A stretch of 64,000 nucleotides of DNA from Phycisphaerales bacterium (GTDB lineage Bacteria; Planctomycetota; Phycisphaerae; UBA1845; UTPLA1), in the NCBI GenBank assembly GCA_022360095.1, contig JAKSDK010000527.1, positions 1-64,000 on the forward strand, given 5' to 3'. The notes under the pieces were generated by a model, which worked only from the letters and a program-made list of their open reading frames with translations, had not been told where the DNA came from and did no database searches. Below, one piece after another: positions 8,085 to 16,093 of the stretch (within the stretch, counting starts at the first letter, position 1; each line of letters opens with the position of its first letter). A program made the position numbers and the translations under genes.

Positions 8085-9494
8085 CTACTCTGCCTGCGCC
8101 TGGGGGCGCTCTCGTTCCTCGGGCTCGCTTGACCGCGCGGCCTCGCTGGCACTTTCCTGTTTTTTCCCGGTCGAAGCCTTCTCCGGCGTATCACCTTCCA
8201 ATTCGCGGAGGATCTCCGCTTCGTCGTCGGACATGGCGGACTCCGCCATGCCGATGTCCAAGCTGCTGACCAGATCATCGCTTGCGTTGAGCTGTTCGAG
8301 AATCTCCTCGGCGTTCACCGCTGCCTCAGTCAGGTCTTCACTGCTTGGAAGCTGCGCGATGTTGCCTGTTTGGGCCAACTCAAGGTTGTGGATATGGGTG
8401 CTGATGATGTTGATCTGCTTGCTGAGCATGGCCGCACTGGTATTACACCGGGCAATCTCCTTTCGGAGGCGCGAAATCTGTGCAGCCTTGCTGCGCTTGG
8501 CTACCTGTGAACCGGCCGCCTTTCCTTCCTGCCTGAGTTTCTCTTCTCTTTTTTCAAGCTTGCCAATGTCTTCGTAAAGCCGATCGAGCCGGCCGGACAG
8601 CGATGCCCGGCGTTCCGAGAGCACATTGATCTTCTTCGCCTCTTCGCCCTGCTTCGAGAAAAGACTCTTGATCCATTCTGCCAACGACATTGAACCGTCC
8701 TCCTCGTAGGACATCACGGCTGCTCCTCGATACAGCGTCACGTCTCCGGATCGCTTCGAAACGCGCAATTCAGGGTCCGCTTTGGCAACGGCCTCCAGGG
8801 CGTTGTTCACCAAAGGGACCGGAAGCTCCAGATCACGAGCCAGCTTGGTCGCGGAAAGGCTTCCAGTCAACAAATCCGTGCTTCTCGCCTCGACTTCCCG
8901 GCGAACGCGATTGATTTTGTGGCCGACGTCTTCCGGGTCGAAAAGCTTGCAAAGCCGGGGATCCAATTTGGTGTCACCGGCGCTGACACGCCAACCGCCG
9001 TCCTCTCGTGGCGCGACCAGAACCAGCTTGACGTTCTGAAACTCCGGCGGATTGTTCCAAACGTCTTCCTCGAAACCGCTGGGACTGCATACGCCAATCA
9101 AATGCGTTGCTTTCCCCTCGGTCATAAGACTGCGGACGTGTTCCATCAGCTGCGATGAGGAAACCGGCGGAGCCGATTCCTCCGATTCCAATAACGGCCC
9201 GGGCGGAGCGAGCACACTGGCGACGGTGACGCTCTTGATGCGCTTACCGAACAGCCAGCGCCGCTCGAACCCTCGGATGGTGAACCCGCGACCGTGCGGC
9301 AACTCCGCATAGCGATGGCGATCATAGATCCGACGGTCGACCATGGTCGCGCGGACCTTTTCCCCATCGTCGTGGTCCTCCCGCTTGAACCACGAGCCGG
9401 CGATAAACCGGCTGCCCGCGGTCTTGAGGTTTGCCGAGACCCCGGCCAGGTAACTTGATTCGACTTCTTTCGCAATGGCTGCCGATGTTTTCAT
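8085..9494 (-). CDS. Winged-helix plus ESCRT-III-like fusion protein (CHMP7-like layout)
   Basis: The 469-residue protein has three parts. Residues 1-190 form a mixed domain I cannot name (contains RGFTIRGFERRWLFGKRIK and LMTEGKATHLIGVCSPSGFE). Residues about 195-258 read as a winged helix: a helix, then LLTGSLSATKLARDLELP (the turn and recognition helix) and wing strands LRVSKRSGDVTLYRG. From 269 a new amphipathic start, MSLAEWIKSLFSKQG, leads into a long helical hairpin (280-375) with Lys/Glu-rich heptads and an acidic helical tail with SDDEAEILRELEG near 422. The order winged helix then ESCRT-III core recalls CHMP7, while archaeal CdvB carries the winged helix at the other end. A 135-base gap precedes it, so an internal promoter is possible. 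Confidence 0.6.
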   Translation of the reverse strand: MKTSAAIAKEVESSYLAGVSANLKTAGSRFIAGSWFKREDHDDGEKVRATMVDRRIYDRHRYAELPHGRGFTIRGFERRWLFGKRIKSVTVASVLAPPGPLLESEESAPPVSSSQLMEHVRSLMTEGKATHLIGVCSPSGFEEDVWNNPPEFQNVKLVLVAPREDGGWRVSAGDTKLDPRLCKLFDPEDVGHKINRVRREVEARSTDLLTGSLSATKLARDLELPVPLVNNALEAVAKADPELRVSKRSGDVTLYRGAAVMSYEEDGSMSLAEWIKSLFSKQGEEAKKINVLSERRASLSGRLDRLYEDIGKLEKREEKLRQEGKAAGSQVAKRSKAAQISRLRKEIARCNTSAAMLSKQINIISTHIHNLELAQTGNIAQLPSSEDLTEAAVNAEEILEQLNASDDLVSSLDIGMAESAMSDDEAEILRELEGDTPEKASTGKKQESASEAARSSEPEERERPQAQAE

Positions 9495-9629
9495 TCGCCT
9501 TTATCGGGCCTTTCGCGCATAACCAAATTCAATCCTCAACCATGTGTTGTCCGGCGAGGGGCAAATATCAGATATCATGAATCCATAGTACCGTTTTTTC
9601 GACAGAGAATCTCGCCGTTCCGAGACAGT

Positions 9630-9902
9630 TCAGTTGAAGGGATCGCACCGGGGCCCCGGACGGGCACACATTCGACAATACCGGGCATGCCCCGGGTTTT
9701 TTGTGAAGCAATCCGGGTTTGCGCAAAGCCAGCCATCCTCGGACGGCCCGGCGACCCCGTAGAGCTTACGATTATGGCAACGGATCGAACGCCTCTGCCC
9801 CTTGGATCGACGAGCGGCACGAATGATAGACACGATCATCAAAAACGCGCCGATCCCGATGAAGAAGATGACGAACAAGCTGCCTGGTCCGACGAAAACC
9901 AT
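9630..9902 (-). CDS. Small membrane-anchored zinc-ribbon protein
   Basis: The 90-residue protein has one N-terminal membrane helix (VFVGPGSLFVIFFIGIGAFL and on to about residue 27), a basic stretch (RAARRSKGQRRS), then a zinc-finger-like unit, WLCANPDCFTKNPGHARYCRMC, with Cys pairs spaced C-x4-C and C-x2-C as in RanBP2-type fingers. Topology should place the finger in the cytoplasm by the positive-inside rule. Its start lies six bases after the kinase stop. A role as membrane anchor or adaptor is inferred from the topology and operon. Confidence 0.7.
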   Translation of the reverse strand: MVFVGPGSLFVIFFIGIGAFLMIVSIIRAARRSKGQRRSIRCHNRKLYGVAGPSEDGWLCANPDCFTKNPGHARYCRMCARPGPRCDPFN

Positions 9903-9908
9903 GGCACT

Positions 9909-10979
9909 TCACTCCACATGCTCGGGCAGCGGTGTACCGCAGAAAATACAATACTTGTCCTCATGAGCGGGGTACCTGTGACAATGCTGACATTGTCGCG
10001 GACTCGAGACGACTTGCGTTCCGCACAGAATACAGAAATTATCACCGGGCTCGACCTGGGCGTTGCACGCCGGACAAACTCCGCCGACCAGACTCGACTT
10101 CGGCGCCCTCGGCCCAGGCGGCGGCGGGACGGATCGGTTCAGCGCCACCGGGGGGACGCTGGTCAATTCAATCTCGCGTAACACGTCGGCGGCATTGGCA
10201 AACCGCCTGTCGCGCCGGGTGTAAAGCTTGGAATAAACCTTATCCACCCAAGAGGGCAAACCTTCGCGGATATGGGACGGCATGTCGCTGCCGCTGGGCC
10301 GTTCACCGCAGATCATCTCGAAGAGGACAATGCCGATGGAATAGAGATCACTCCGTATGTCCGTTTCCTCACCGTCGCGCTGCTCCGGCGCCATGTAAGC
10401 AAGGGTTCCGGAAATGCTGTTACCCTCTTCCGACAAAAGACTGCCCGACTGCATGATGCTGTTCGTCGTGATTTGACCGGCGCGACCCAGACCGAAATCG
10501 GTCACCTTGACATCGGAGACTTTGATCATCTCGGCCGATTTCTTGTTCCCTTCGTTGATCAGGATGTTGGCGGGCTTCACATCGCGATGGATAACACCGT
10601 TCGCGTGGGCGTGTTCCAATGCCGACAGCACACCGCAAACGATATTCTGGGCCGCTCGAATCGGCATGCCTTGAGGATGAGCGTCGACCAACTCGCGCAA
10701 CGAGCAGCCGTCGACAAATTCCATAATTAAGTAAGGGATGTCCGCATAGGGATCGAGCCCGATGGCCCGCACGATCCCCGGGTGCTGCAGACCGTGGATG
10801 GTGATGCCTTCTTTCTGAAGATTGCGGACAAATTGTGAATCGGTCGGGATCTTGATCGCGACGATCTTGTCGTTCCAGATATGGTGATGGGCTTTCCAGA
10901 CCTGGCCGAAGCTGCCGGAGCCGACCTGCTCATCGAGCAGATATTCGCTGATGCGATCACCAACCTGGGGCCCGGTCAT
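9909..10979 (-). CDS. Hanks-type Ser/Thr protein kinase with two C-terminal zinc ribbons
   Basis: The kinase domain spans about residues 8-270 of 356. It has the glycine loop GSGSFGQV (20-27), the ATP-anchoring Lys in VAIKI (43), the catalytic loop HRDVKPAN (131-138), DFG (161-163) and the APE motif (197-199), so it should be active. After a Pro-rich linker come two zinc ribbons, CPACNAQ...CILCG (302-320) and CQHCHRY...CIFCG (330-348). Unlike PknB-type kinases it has no membrane helix or PASTA domains. ATG at 10979 with AAAGGG upstream is preferred over the TTG at 11018. It shares zinc ribbons with two other proteins of the cluster; phosphorylation of cluster components is a reasonable but untested inference. 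Confidence 0.9.
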   Translation of the reverse strand: MTGPQVGDRISEYLLDEQVGSGSFGQVWKAHHHIWNDKIVAIKIPTDSQFVRNLQKEGITIHGLQHPGIVRAIGLDPYADIPYLIMEFVDGCSLRELVDAHPQGMPIRAAQNIVCGVLSALEHAHANGVIHRDVKPANILINEGNKKSAEMIKVSDVKVTDFGLGRAGQITTNSIMQSGSLLSEEGNSISGTLAYMAPEQRDGEETDIRSDLYSIGIVLFEMICGERPSGSDMPSHIREGLPSWVDKVYSKLYTRRDRRFANAADVLREIELTSVPPVALNRSVPPPPGPRAPKSSLVGGVCPACNAQVEPGDNFCILCGTQVVSSPRQCQHCHRYPAHEDKYCIFCGTPLPEHVE

Positions 10980-11021
10980 GTCTAGCCCTTTCGAAAACAA
11001 TCGCCCTTTGCGAGCCAAGTG

Positions 11022-11465
11022 TTACGTATCCACATGTCTCGCAAGAGACTCGCAGATCACAAAATTATATGCACCTGCAGCGAGGAAACCAAGCAGCGCG
11101 ACGAACCAGGTGAACCCGCCGACATCGCTCCAATCCCCCATACAGAGTGCCACGACAACATCGATGACACAGAAAACACCAATGAGAGCAACGCTCACCG
11201 CGATCGCGGCTTTCTCCGATTGTAGGCTGCTTTGAAAATTCAACAGCGGCCGCATGAACAGATAACTCGACCACGGCAAAGCGGCCACGACTGCCAGCCA
11301 GATCAAGAGGAGCTTCACGACGTGACCGAATGCTTTGACGGTATCCCAGTTTTGCCAACACCAAATGCCACCGGCAACCACGGCGACGAAAATGATCGCG
11401 GTGGCAACCTTGGCTCCGACGAATTTACCGATTTCTGCAAAGATCAAAGGACGGTCCTCATCCAT
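11022..11465 (-). CDS. Small multi-span membrane protein, first gene of the cluster
   Basis: The 147-residue protein shows three to four hydrophobic spans at roughly 19-36, 47-68, 83-105 and 112-135. No catalytic motif is visible and I do not recognise a family. It is the most upstream gene of the minus-strand ESCRT-like cluster, with an AT-rich leader (TATATTTTAAG) a few bases before its ATG that could hold the operon -10 element. It is divergent from the EF-P gene. Confidence 0.6.
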   Translation of the reverse strand: MDEDRPLIFAEIGKFVGAKVATAIIFVAVVAGGIWCWQNWDTVKAFGHVVKLLLIWLAVVAALPWSSYLFMRPLLNFQSSLQSEKAAIAVSVALIGVFCVIDVVVALCMGDWSDVGGFTWFVALLGFLAAGAYNFVICESLARHVDT

Positions 11466-11654
11466 GTCATATTACTTAAAATATAGCTCAGGCTCGCCGA
11501 TTGGGAGACTACAAAGCTGCCAGCCGTTTAGAATGCCGGCGCTCTTGACGAATCCGTCGCGAGACGGCAAGCTTTAATATTTGAAATGACAACATGTTAC
11601 CGTTCCGCGGTGTGTCCGGTAAAAGCGGGGCGGCAGACGCAGCGAGGGAAGCCA

Positions 11655-12215
11655 ATGGCAACAAAAGCAGTGGATATCCGCAGGGGCCAGGTCTTGAACC
11701 ACGAGGGTGAGCTTTGGATTGTGCACGACAACCAGATCGTGGCCAAAGGCAATAAAGGCAGCTACATGAAGCTGAAGCTCAAACATTTTCGGAACGGGAA
11801 CGTCGTGGACTTTCGCCTCAACGTCAACGACCGGGTGGAGACGCCTTTTGTCGAGGACCAGACGTTTGAATACCTCTATCGAGAGGGCAGCGATTTCGTC
11901 GTGATGAACACGGAGAGCTTCGACCAGCTTCATATTTCGGCGGACCTGATGCCCGAAGCGGAGAAATTCCTGAAGGGCAACGAACAACTCGCCTGCAAAC
12001 TGCTTGACGGCGAGATCGTCGGGGTAGAACTCCCCAATACGGTCGAACTCGAAGTCGTCGACGCGCCTCCGGTGGTCAAAGGCGCCACGGCGACGAACCA
12101 AAACAAAGAAGTGACGATGGAAACCGGTTACAAGGTTCGCGTTCCGCCGTTCATCAGTACGGGCGAGATGCTGAAAATCGACACCCGTACCGGTGATTAC
12201 ATCTCCCGAGTTTAG
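11655..12215 (+). CDS. efp: Translation elongation factor P
   Basis: EF-P enters the ribosomal E site and relieves stalling at polyproline stretches. The 186-residue length and three beta-barrel domains are standard. The start MATKAVDIRRGQVL at 11655 is preceded by GAGGGA. Lys34 in AKGNKGSYMKL sits at the tip of the domain I loop where the functional modified Lys (or Arg) is found, so a Lys-type EF-P is indicated; no modification enzyme gene lies nearby. The C-terminal signature, PPFISTGEMLKIDTRTGDYISRV, is intact. A strong hairpin at 12292-12326 follows. Confidence 0.97.
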   Translation: MATKAVDIRRGQVLNHEGELWIVHDNQIVAKGNKGSYMKLKLKHFRNGNVVDFRLNVNDRVETPFVEDQTFEYLYREGSDFVVMNTESFDQLHISADLMPEAEKFLKGNEQLACKLLDGEIVGVELPNTVELEVVDAPPVVKGATATNQNKEVTMETGYKVRVPPFISTGEMLKIDTRTGDYISRV

Positions 12216-12251
12216 CAGAACCCCGACCCTGACAACATATTGCGTTGTACA

Positions 12252-13130
12252 ATGTGCGAACAGCGTTTCGGCGTCGAAAAACAGCGTGATCAAAGCCCCG
12301 GTCAGGCACGCCTGACCGGGGCTTTTCTTCTCAAGACGCGCCCTTACTCGCGTTATTTCAGTGTTCTTCTCATCCTGGGCGGCATCCTCGATCCGCTGTA
12401 TGGACTCGTCATCAAAATCGTCGACCTGGTTTGGCGACCACGATTGCCAAGGCTGAGCGATACGGCGCGCCGGCGTCAACGTGGTTTGACATTGATCCTC
12501 GGCGGAATCGAAGGCCCCAGTCTTTACAACTATCAGATCGTCTGCGGCCTATTGCGGTCGGGCTACCGGGGCAGCGTTGTGCGCTTTGACTGGAATGACG
12601 GCGTGCCGTTCTGGCGATCGCTCGTGAACCTGATGAGCGGGAAGCACCACAAGCACCAGGCGCTGTTGGTTGTCGACTACATTCTTCGCTACAAGCATGA
12701 ACACCCGGACGCCCCTGTTTGCCTGATTGCTCAGTCCGGCGGGTGTTGGATCACGGTCCGCGCCCTCGAAGCGCTTCCGCCAAAAACGAACGTCGAAACG
12801 GCCGTGTTGCTCGCTCCGGCGATCTCACCCGCGTACGATATCAAAGGGGCGACGGCGAAGTGCGCCTCCGGGCTGATCTCGGTCGGCAGCGCCGGTGATT
12901 TCTTTTTTCTGGGTTTGGGTACGCTTCTGCTGGGCACTTCGGATCGTCATTTCACACCGTCGGCGGGCTTCGTAGGATGGCACTATGTCACCGAGGGGTT
13001 TGTCGAAGCACGTTGGCATCCCCGATGGATCAAGCACGGCTATGTGGGGAATCATACGAGCAGTTCGGCCATCGGATTCATCGCGTCCGTTATAGGGCCA
13101 CGACTTGCGGCACGATTCCCTCAATCTTGA
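12252..13130 (+). CDS. Alpha/beta-hydrolase-like protein of unknown substrate
   Basis: About 290 residues. The recognisable part contains LTLILGGIEGPSLYNYQI, then CLIAQSGGCWITVRAL, a modified nucleophile elbow (S-G-G) as in small lipases and esterases, and later LLAPAISPAYD. A hydrophobic segment near the start (FSVLLILGGILDPLYGLVIKIV) could anchor it to the membrane. The start is doubtful: the ATG at 12252 lies before the EF-P terminator hairpin (12292-12326), which the frame reads through, so translation may instead begin at a non-ATG codon after about 12335. A catalytic Asp/His pair is likely in the C-terminal third (HYVTEGF, KHGYVGNH), but I cannot assign it with certainty. Confidence 0.65.
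   Translation: MCEQRFGVEKQRDQSPGQARLTGAFLLKTRPYSRYFSVLLILGGILDPLYGLVIKIVDLVWRPRLPRLSDTARRRQRGLTLILGGIEGPSLYNYQIVCGLLRSGYRGSVVRFDWNDGVPFWRSLVNLMSGKHHKHQALLVVDYILRYKHEHPDAPVCLIAQSGGCWITVRALEALPPKTNVETAVLLAPAISPAYDIKGATAKCASGLISVGSAGDFFFLGLGTLLLGTSDRHFTPSAGFVGWHYVTEGFVEARWHPRWIKHGYVGNHTSSSAIGFIASVIGPRLAARFPQS
12292..12326 (+). terminator. Rho-independent-type hairpin after efp
   Basis: A perfect inverted repeat, AAAGCCCCGGTCAGG / CCTGACCGGGGCTTTT, with a five-base loop. It follows the EF-P stop by 77 bases and lies within the open frame of the next gene's annotated start. The arms are shared almost exactly with the hairpin at 15192-15236. Confidence 0.8.
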
Positions 13131-13224
13131 CCAAATAACGTGGTCTTGACTAGAATCGCCCGCCTTTGGACGAGATGACTCGTTCGACCTTCGCCAAAAC
13201 CACGAACTTGTGAAAGCAACTTGC

Positions 13225-13704
13225 ATGGACATTGAAGAAATCAGGACACTCACGGACCTGATGGTCAACAACGACCTTTCCGAGATCATGATTCGAGACG
13301 GCGAGAAACGGATTATGCTGCGACGCCAGGGGCCGATCGTGGAGCAGGTGCTCCCGGCTCCCGTGCCGGGCCCTGCGCCGGCCGTCTCACCGGCCTTGCC
13401 GGCCGCGGCCCCCGTGCCGGACGTCGCGACGCCCTCTGAGGCCAAGGCCTCTGAAGACGCCGATCTCAAACCGATCAAGTCGCCGATGGTTGGCACTTAT
13501 TATTCCGCGCCGGACCCGGACTCGCCGCCGTTCGTCAAAGTCGGCGACCATGTGGACAAAGACACCGTGATCTGCATCATCGTCGCGATGAAGGTGAACA
13601 ACGACATCAAGGCGGGAATAGCGGGAACCATCGAGTCGATCGACGTCACGAACGAGACGCCGGTGGATTGCGGCCACGTCTTGATGAAGGTTCGCCCGAA
13701 CTAA
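13225..13704 (+). CDS. accB: Biotin carboxyl carrier protein of acetyl-CoA carboxylase
   Basis: AccB carries the biotin that shuttles carboxyl groups between AccC and the carboxyltransferase for malonyl-CoA synthesis. From ATG 13225 the protein has 159 residues: an N-terminal helix (MDIEEIRTLTDLMVNNDLSE), a Pro/Ala linker, and a C-terminal biotinyl domain (about 85-159) with SPMVGTYYSAPDPDSPPFV. The biotin site is IVAMKVNND with Lys123; the usual residue before AMK is Glu and the usual follow-on is M-N, so this is a variant motif. It lies directly upstream of accC in the same orientation. Confidence 0.95.
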   Translation: MDIEEIRTLTDLMVNNDLSEIMIRDGEKRIMLRRQGPIVEQVLPAPVPGPAPAVSPALPAAAPVPDVATPSEAKASEDADLKPIKSPMVGTYYSAPDPDSPPFVKVGDHVDKDTVICIIVAMKVNNDIKAGIAGTIESIDVTNETPVDCGHVLMKVRPN

Positions 13705-13815
13705 TGTCGGAAGCGGTGCACGGTCCTGAAGACATCGGGCGCACTTTCTTCGTGCAGTTTCGATTTAGAATCAGACGTCGACAACATCCATCCAACAACG
13801 GAATGAATTAAACGC

Positions 13816-15168
13816 ATGTTCTCTCGAATCCTGATAGCTAACCGCGGCGAGATCGCCCTTCGAATCATCCGCACGTGTCGTGAGATGGGCATCGAATCGG
13901 TCATTGTGTTTTCGGAAGCCGATCGCGATGCCGCTTATGTGAAGCTCGCCGACCGGGCGATTTGCATCGGAGATGCGCCGTCCACGCAGAGTTATCTTCG
14001 GTCGGACCACATCATCGCCGCGGCAGAGATCAGCAACGTGAATGCCATCCATCCCGGTTATGGTTTTCTCGCCGAGAATGCGGACTTCGCTGATCAATGT
14101 CGACATAGCAAGATCGAGTTCATCGGCCCCAGCGCGGAATCGATTCGCCTTCTCGGTGACAAAGCGGCTGCAAAGAAACTGGCGAGAAAGGCGAGGGTCA
14201 AAACCGTTCCCGGCAGCGAAGATGTTGTTGAGGACGATGAAGAGGCCGTCAAGATCAGCGGTGAAATCGGCTATCCGGTCATGATCAAAGCCGTGGCCGG
14301 CGGCGGGGGTCGCGGCATGCGCATCGCCCAGAATGAGGCCGCCCTTCGCACGCAGCTCACCAATGCCAGAGCCGAGGCCGCCCATGCCTTCAAAGATGGG
14401 CGCGTGTACATTGAGAAACTGATCGAAGAGCCTCGCCACGTGGAGGTTCAGATCCTGGCCGACACTCATGGCAACAGCCTTCATCTTTGGGAGCGCGATT
14501 GCACGTTACAGCGACGGCATCAGAAACTGGTGGAGGAATCTCCCTCACCGGCGATCAAGCACAAGACCCGTGAGGCGATGTGCAAGGCGGCGTTGCGGCT
14601 GGTCCAGGCGGCCAACTATTTTTCGGCAGGCACGGTCGAATTTGTCGTGGATAAGGACGGCGAGTACTACTTCCTCGAAGTGAACACCCGTATCCAGGTT
14701 GAGCACCCCGTCACGGAGTTAATTACCGGCGTGAATCTGATCGAAGCGATGATTCACGTCGCCGGGGGCGAAAAGCTGAAGCTGCGTCAGAAGGATATTC
14801 AGCGAAACGGGGCCGCCATCGAAGTCCGAATCAATGCCGAAGATCCCGATCATGATTTCCGTCCCTGCCCCGGCACGATCACGGACTTTCGTCCGCCGGG
14901 CGGCTTCGGCGTGCGTTTTGATTCACACGCGCACGCGGGATATGTGATCCCGCCCTATTACGACTCGATGATCGCCAAGCTGCTGGTCCATCGGCCGACT
15001 CGAGACGAAGCCATCGCCTGCATGAGTCGTTGTCTGGACGAATTTGAGATCAGCCCGATCAAGACCACGATTCCACTGCTGCGAAAGATTTTCAAACACC
15101 CCGATTTCGCCCAGTCCAAGATCGACACGGGCTTCATCGAACGGACCTTTCAGAAGAAGAGCGATTGA
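13816..15168 (+). CDS. accC: Acetyl-CoA carboxylase biotin carboxylase subunit
   Basis: AccC carboxylates biotin on AccB using ATP and bicarbonate, the first step of fatty acid synthesis. The 450-residue length is standard. It begins [20 protein letters not shown], has the ATP-grasp glycine loop GGGGRGM (162-168), and the catalytic segment [14 protein letters not shown] in the central domain with the Arg and Glu residues required for carboxylation. The 111-base gap from accB contains no hairpin, so the two genes are probably one operon closed by the terminator at 15192. Confidence 0.97.
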   Translation: MFSRILIANRGEIALRIIRTCREMGIESVIVFSEADRDAAYVKLADRAICIGDAPSTQSYLRSDHIIAAAEISNVNAIHPGYGFLAENADFADQCRHSKIEFIGPSAESIRLLGDKAAAKKLARKARVKTVPGSEDVVEDDEEAVKISGEIGYPVMIKAVAGGGGRGMRIAQNEAALRTQLTNARAEAAHAFKDGRVYIEKLIEEPRHVEVQILADTHGNSLHLWERDCTLQRRHQKLVEESPSPAIKHKTREAMCKAALRLVQAANYFSAGTVEFVVDKDGEYYFLEVNTRIQVEHPVTELITGVNLIEAMIHVAGGEKLKLRQKDIQRNGAAIEVRINAEDPDHDFRPCPGTITDFRPPGGFGVRFDSHAHAGYVIPPYYDSMIAKLLVHRPTRDEAIACMSRCLDEFEISPIKTTIPLLRKIFKHPDFAQSKIDTGFIERTFQKKSD

Positions 15169-15191
15169 TCGGCGGGTGATTGTGAATGATT

Positions 15192-15236
15192 AAAGCCCCG
15201 GTCAGGCAGGCCTTTGGCCTGCCTGACCGGGGCTTT
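15192..15236 (+). terminator. Long hairpin after accBC
   Basis: A perfect 21-base arm pair, AAAGCCCCGGTCAGGCAGGCC / GGCCTGCCTGACCGGGGCTTT with a short TTT loop, 24 bases after the accC stop. Its outer 15 bases equal those of the efp hairpin. The element is symmetrical and could also stop transcription from the minus strand gene at 15269. Confidence 0.8.
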
Positions 15237-15268
15237 CCGTAACGTTGGCGCCGTTTGAAAAGATGGCG

Positions 15269-15502
15269 TCAGGCCGCTGGAAACAAGGCCTCCAACGTAC
15301 TCAGATCAAAGAGCAATTGGAAGGGTGCCAGGGCGATTTGCTGAAGCGTCAGGTACAGAACATTCGGCGAGTTGTTGGCAACATTCGCAAAAACCTGACG
15401 GTTGAACGTCGCGCATTGAGCAAATTGAAGTAGAGGCGCGGCCGCAACAATCACCAAAAGCTTACGAGCCAGTTTGAGCCGGCGGTATCTGCGCTGATTC
15501 AT
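15269..15502 (-). CDS. Small exported protein, paralogue of 15579-15833
   Basis: The 77-residue protein has a basic start (MNQRRYRRLKLARK), a hydrophobic core (LLVIVAAAPLLQFAQC) and a mature part of about 50 residues containing NSPNVLYLTLQQIALAPFQLL. The Cys at the end of the core suggests a lipoprotein or signal-peptide cleavage site, although the lipobox is imperfect. The layout (basic start, PLLQ/PLFQ, Cys, then a short amphipathic chain) repeats in the next upstream gene. Function unknown. Confidence 0.6.
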   Translation of the reverse strand: MNQRRYRRLKLARKLLVIVAAAPLLQFAQCATFNRQVFANVANNSPNVLYLTLQQIALAPFQLLFDLSTLEALFPAA

Positions 15503-15578
15503 ATCGTTTTTCCTGAGAGGCGTTTTGGTATTTCAGTTCAAATGACGCATCGCCCGCGTCATCGACGGCAACGAGACT

Positions 15579-15833
15579 CTAACCCGTAAAGAACGGTTGC
15601 CGATTCCCACCGAGCAAAATTTGCAGGATATCCGCGGAAGGAAAGGTCGTCAGTAAAGTTTGCTGGATCGACGAGACAAACAGGTTGAACGTCGCCAATC
15701 CCGTCTGTGAAATGATTGTGCTCTGCAGGGCAAACGGATCGCAAGTCCCCGTCATCTGAAACAACGGCAGCGTAGCCAGAGGCAAGAGAATACGCTTCCG
15801 CCATCGATACAATCGGACCTTCAACATGTGCAT
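15579..15833 (-). CDS. Small exported protein, paralogue of 15269-15502
   Basis: The 84-residue protein starts MHMLKVRLYRWRKRILL, followed by ATLPLFQMTGTCDPF and an amphipathic mature part with SSIQQTLLTTFPSADILQI and the ending GNRQPFFTG. It matches the neighbour in length, signal region and a Cys directly after the hydrophobic core. The intergenic distance of 76 bases and same strand suggest co-transcription. I recall families of such short exported proteins in planctomycetes, but give no function. Confidence 0.6.
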   Translation of the reverse strand: MHMLKVRLYRWRKRILLPLATLPLFQMTGTCDPFALQSTIISQTGLATFNLFVSSIQQTLLTTFPSADILQILLGGNRQPFFTG

Positions 15834-16093
15834 TTACTCCGGGTCGGCGAGGGCCATCTGAATGCCTGCCCCTGGCAATTGGAACCCTTCTGGGGGCCTT
15901 CTTGAGAATCGTCGCTCAGGGGCCTCTTACAAGAGAAGAATTCTAATGAACTCGCAAGGAGGTGACAAGCGGCTGCCGACAGGCGCGAAATCGGCGGGCT
16001 GCGTAAGAATTGAGGCTCCCGTTATCCGAAATGTCGGCAAAAAACCGCTCACAGCATGCCGTATGCCTGTTTCGACATATAATCGCCACGTTC

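Noticed and set aside
12252..12335. The first 28 codons of the hydrolase-like gene as certain coding sequence
   Set aside because: The segment contains the EF-P terminator hairpin; the annotated start is kept only for lack of a better ATG.
11574..12479. Long minus-strand open frame over the EF-P gene
   Set aside because: It is antisense to EF-P, whose Lys34 loop and C-terminal signature are intact.
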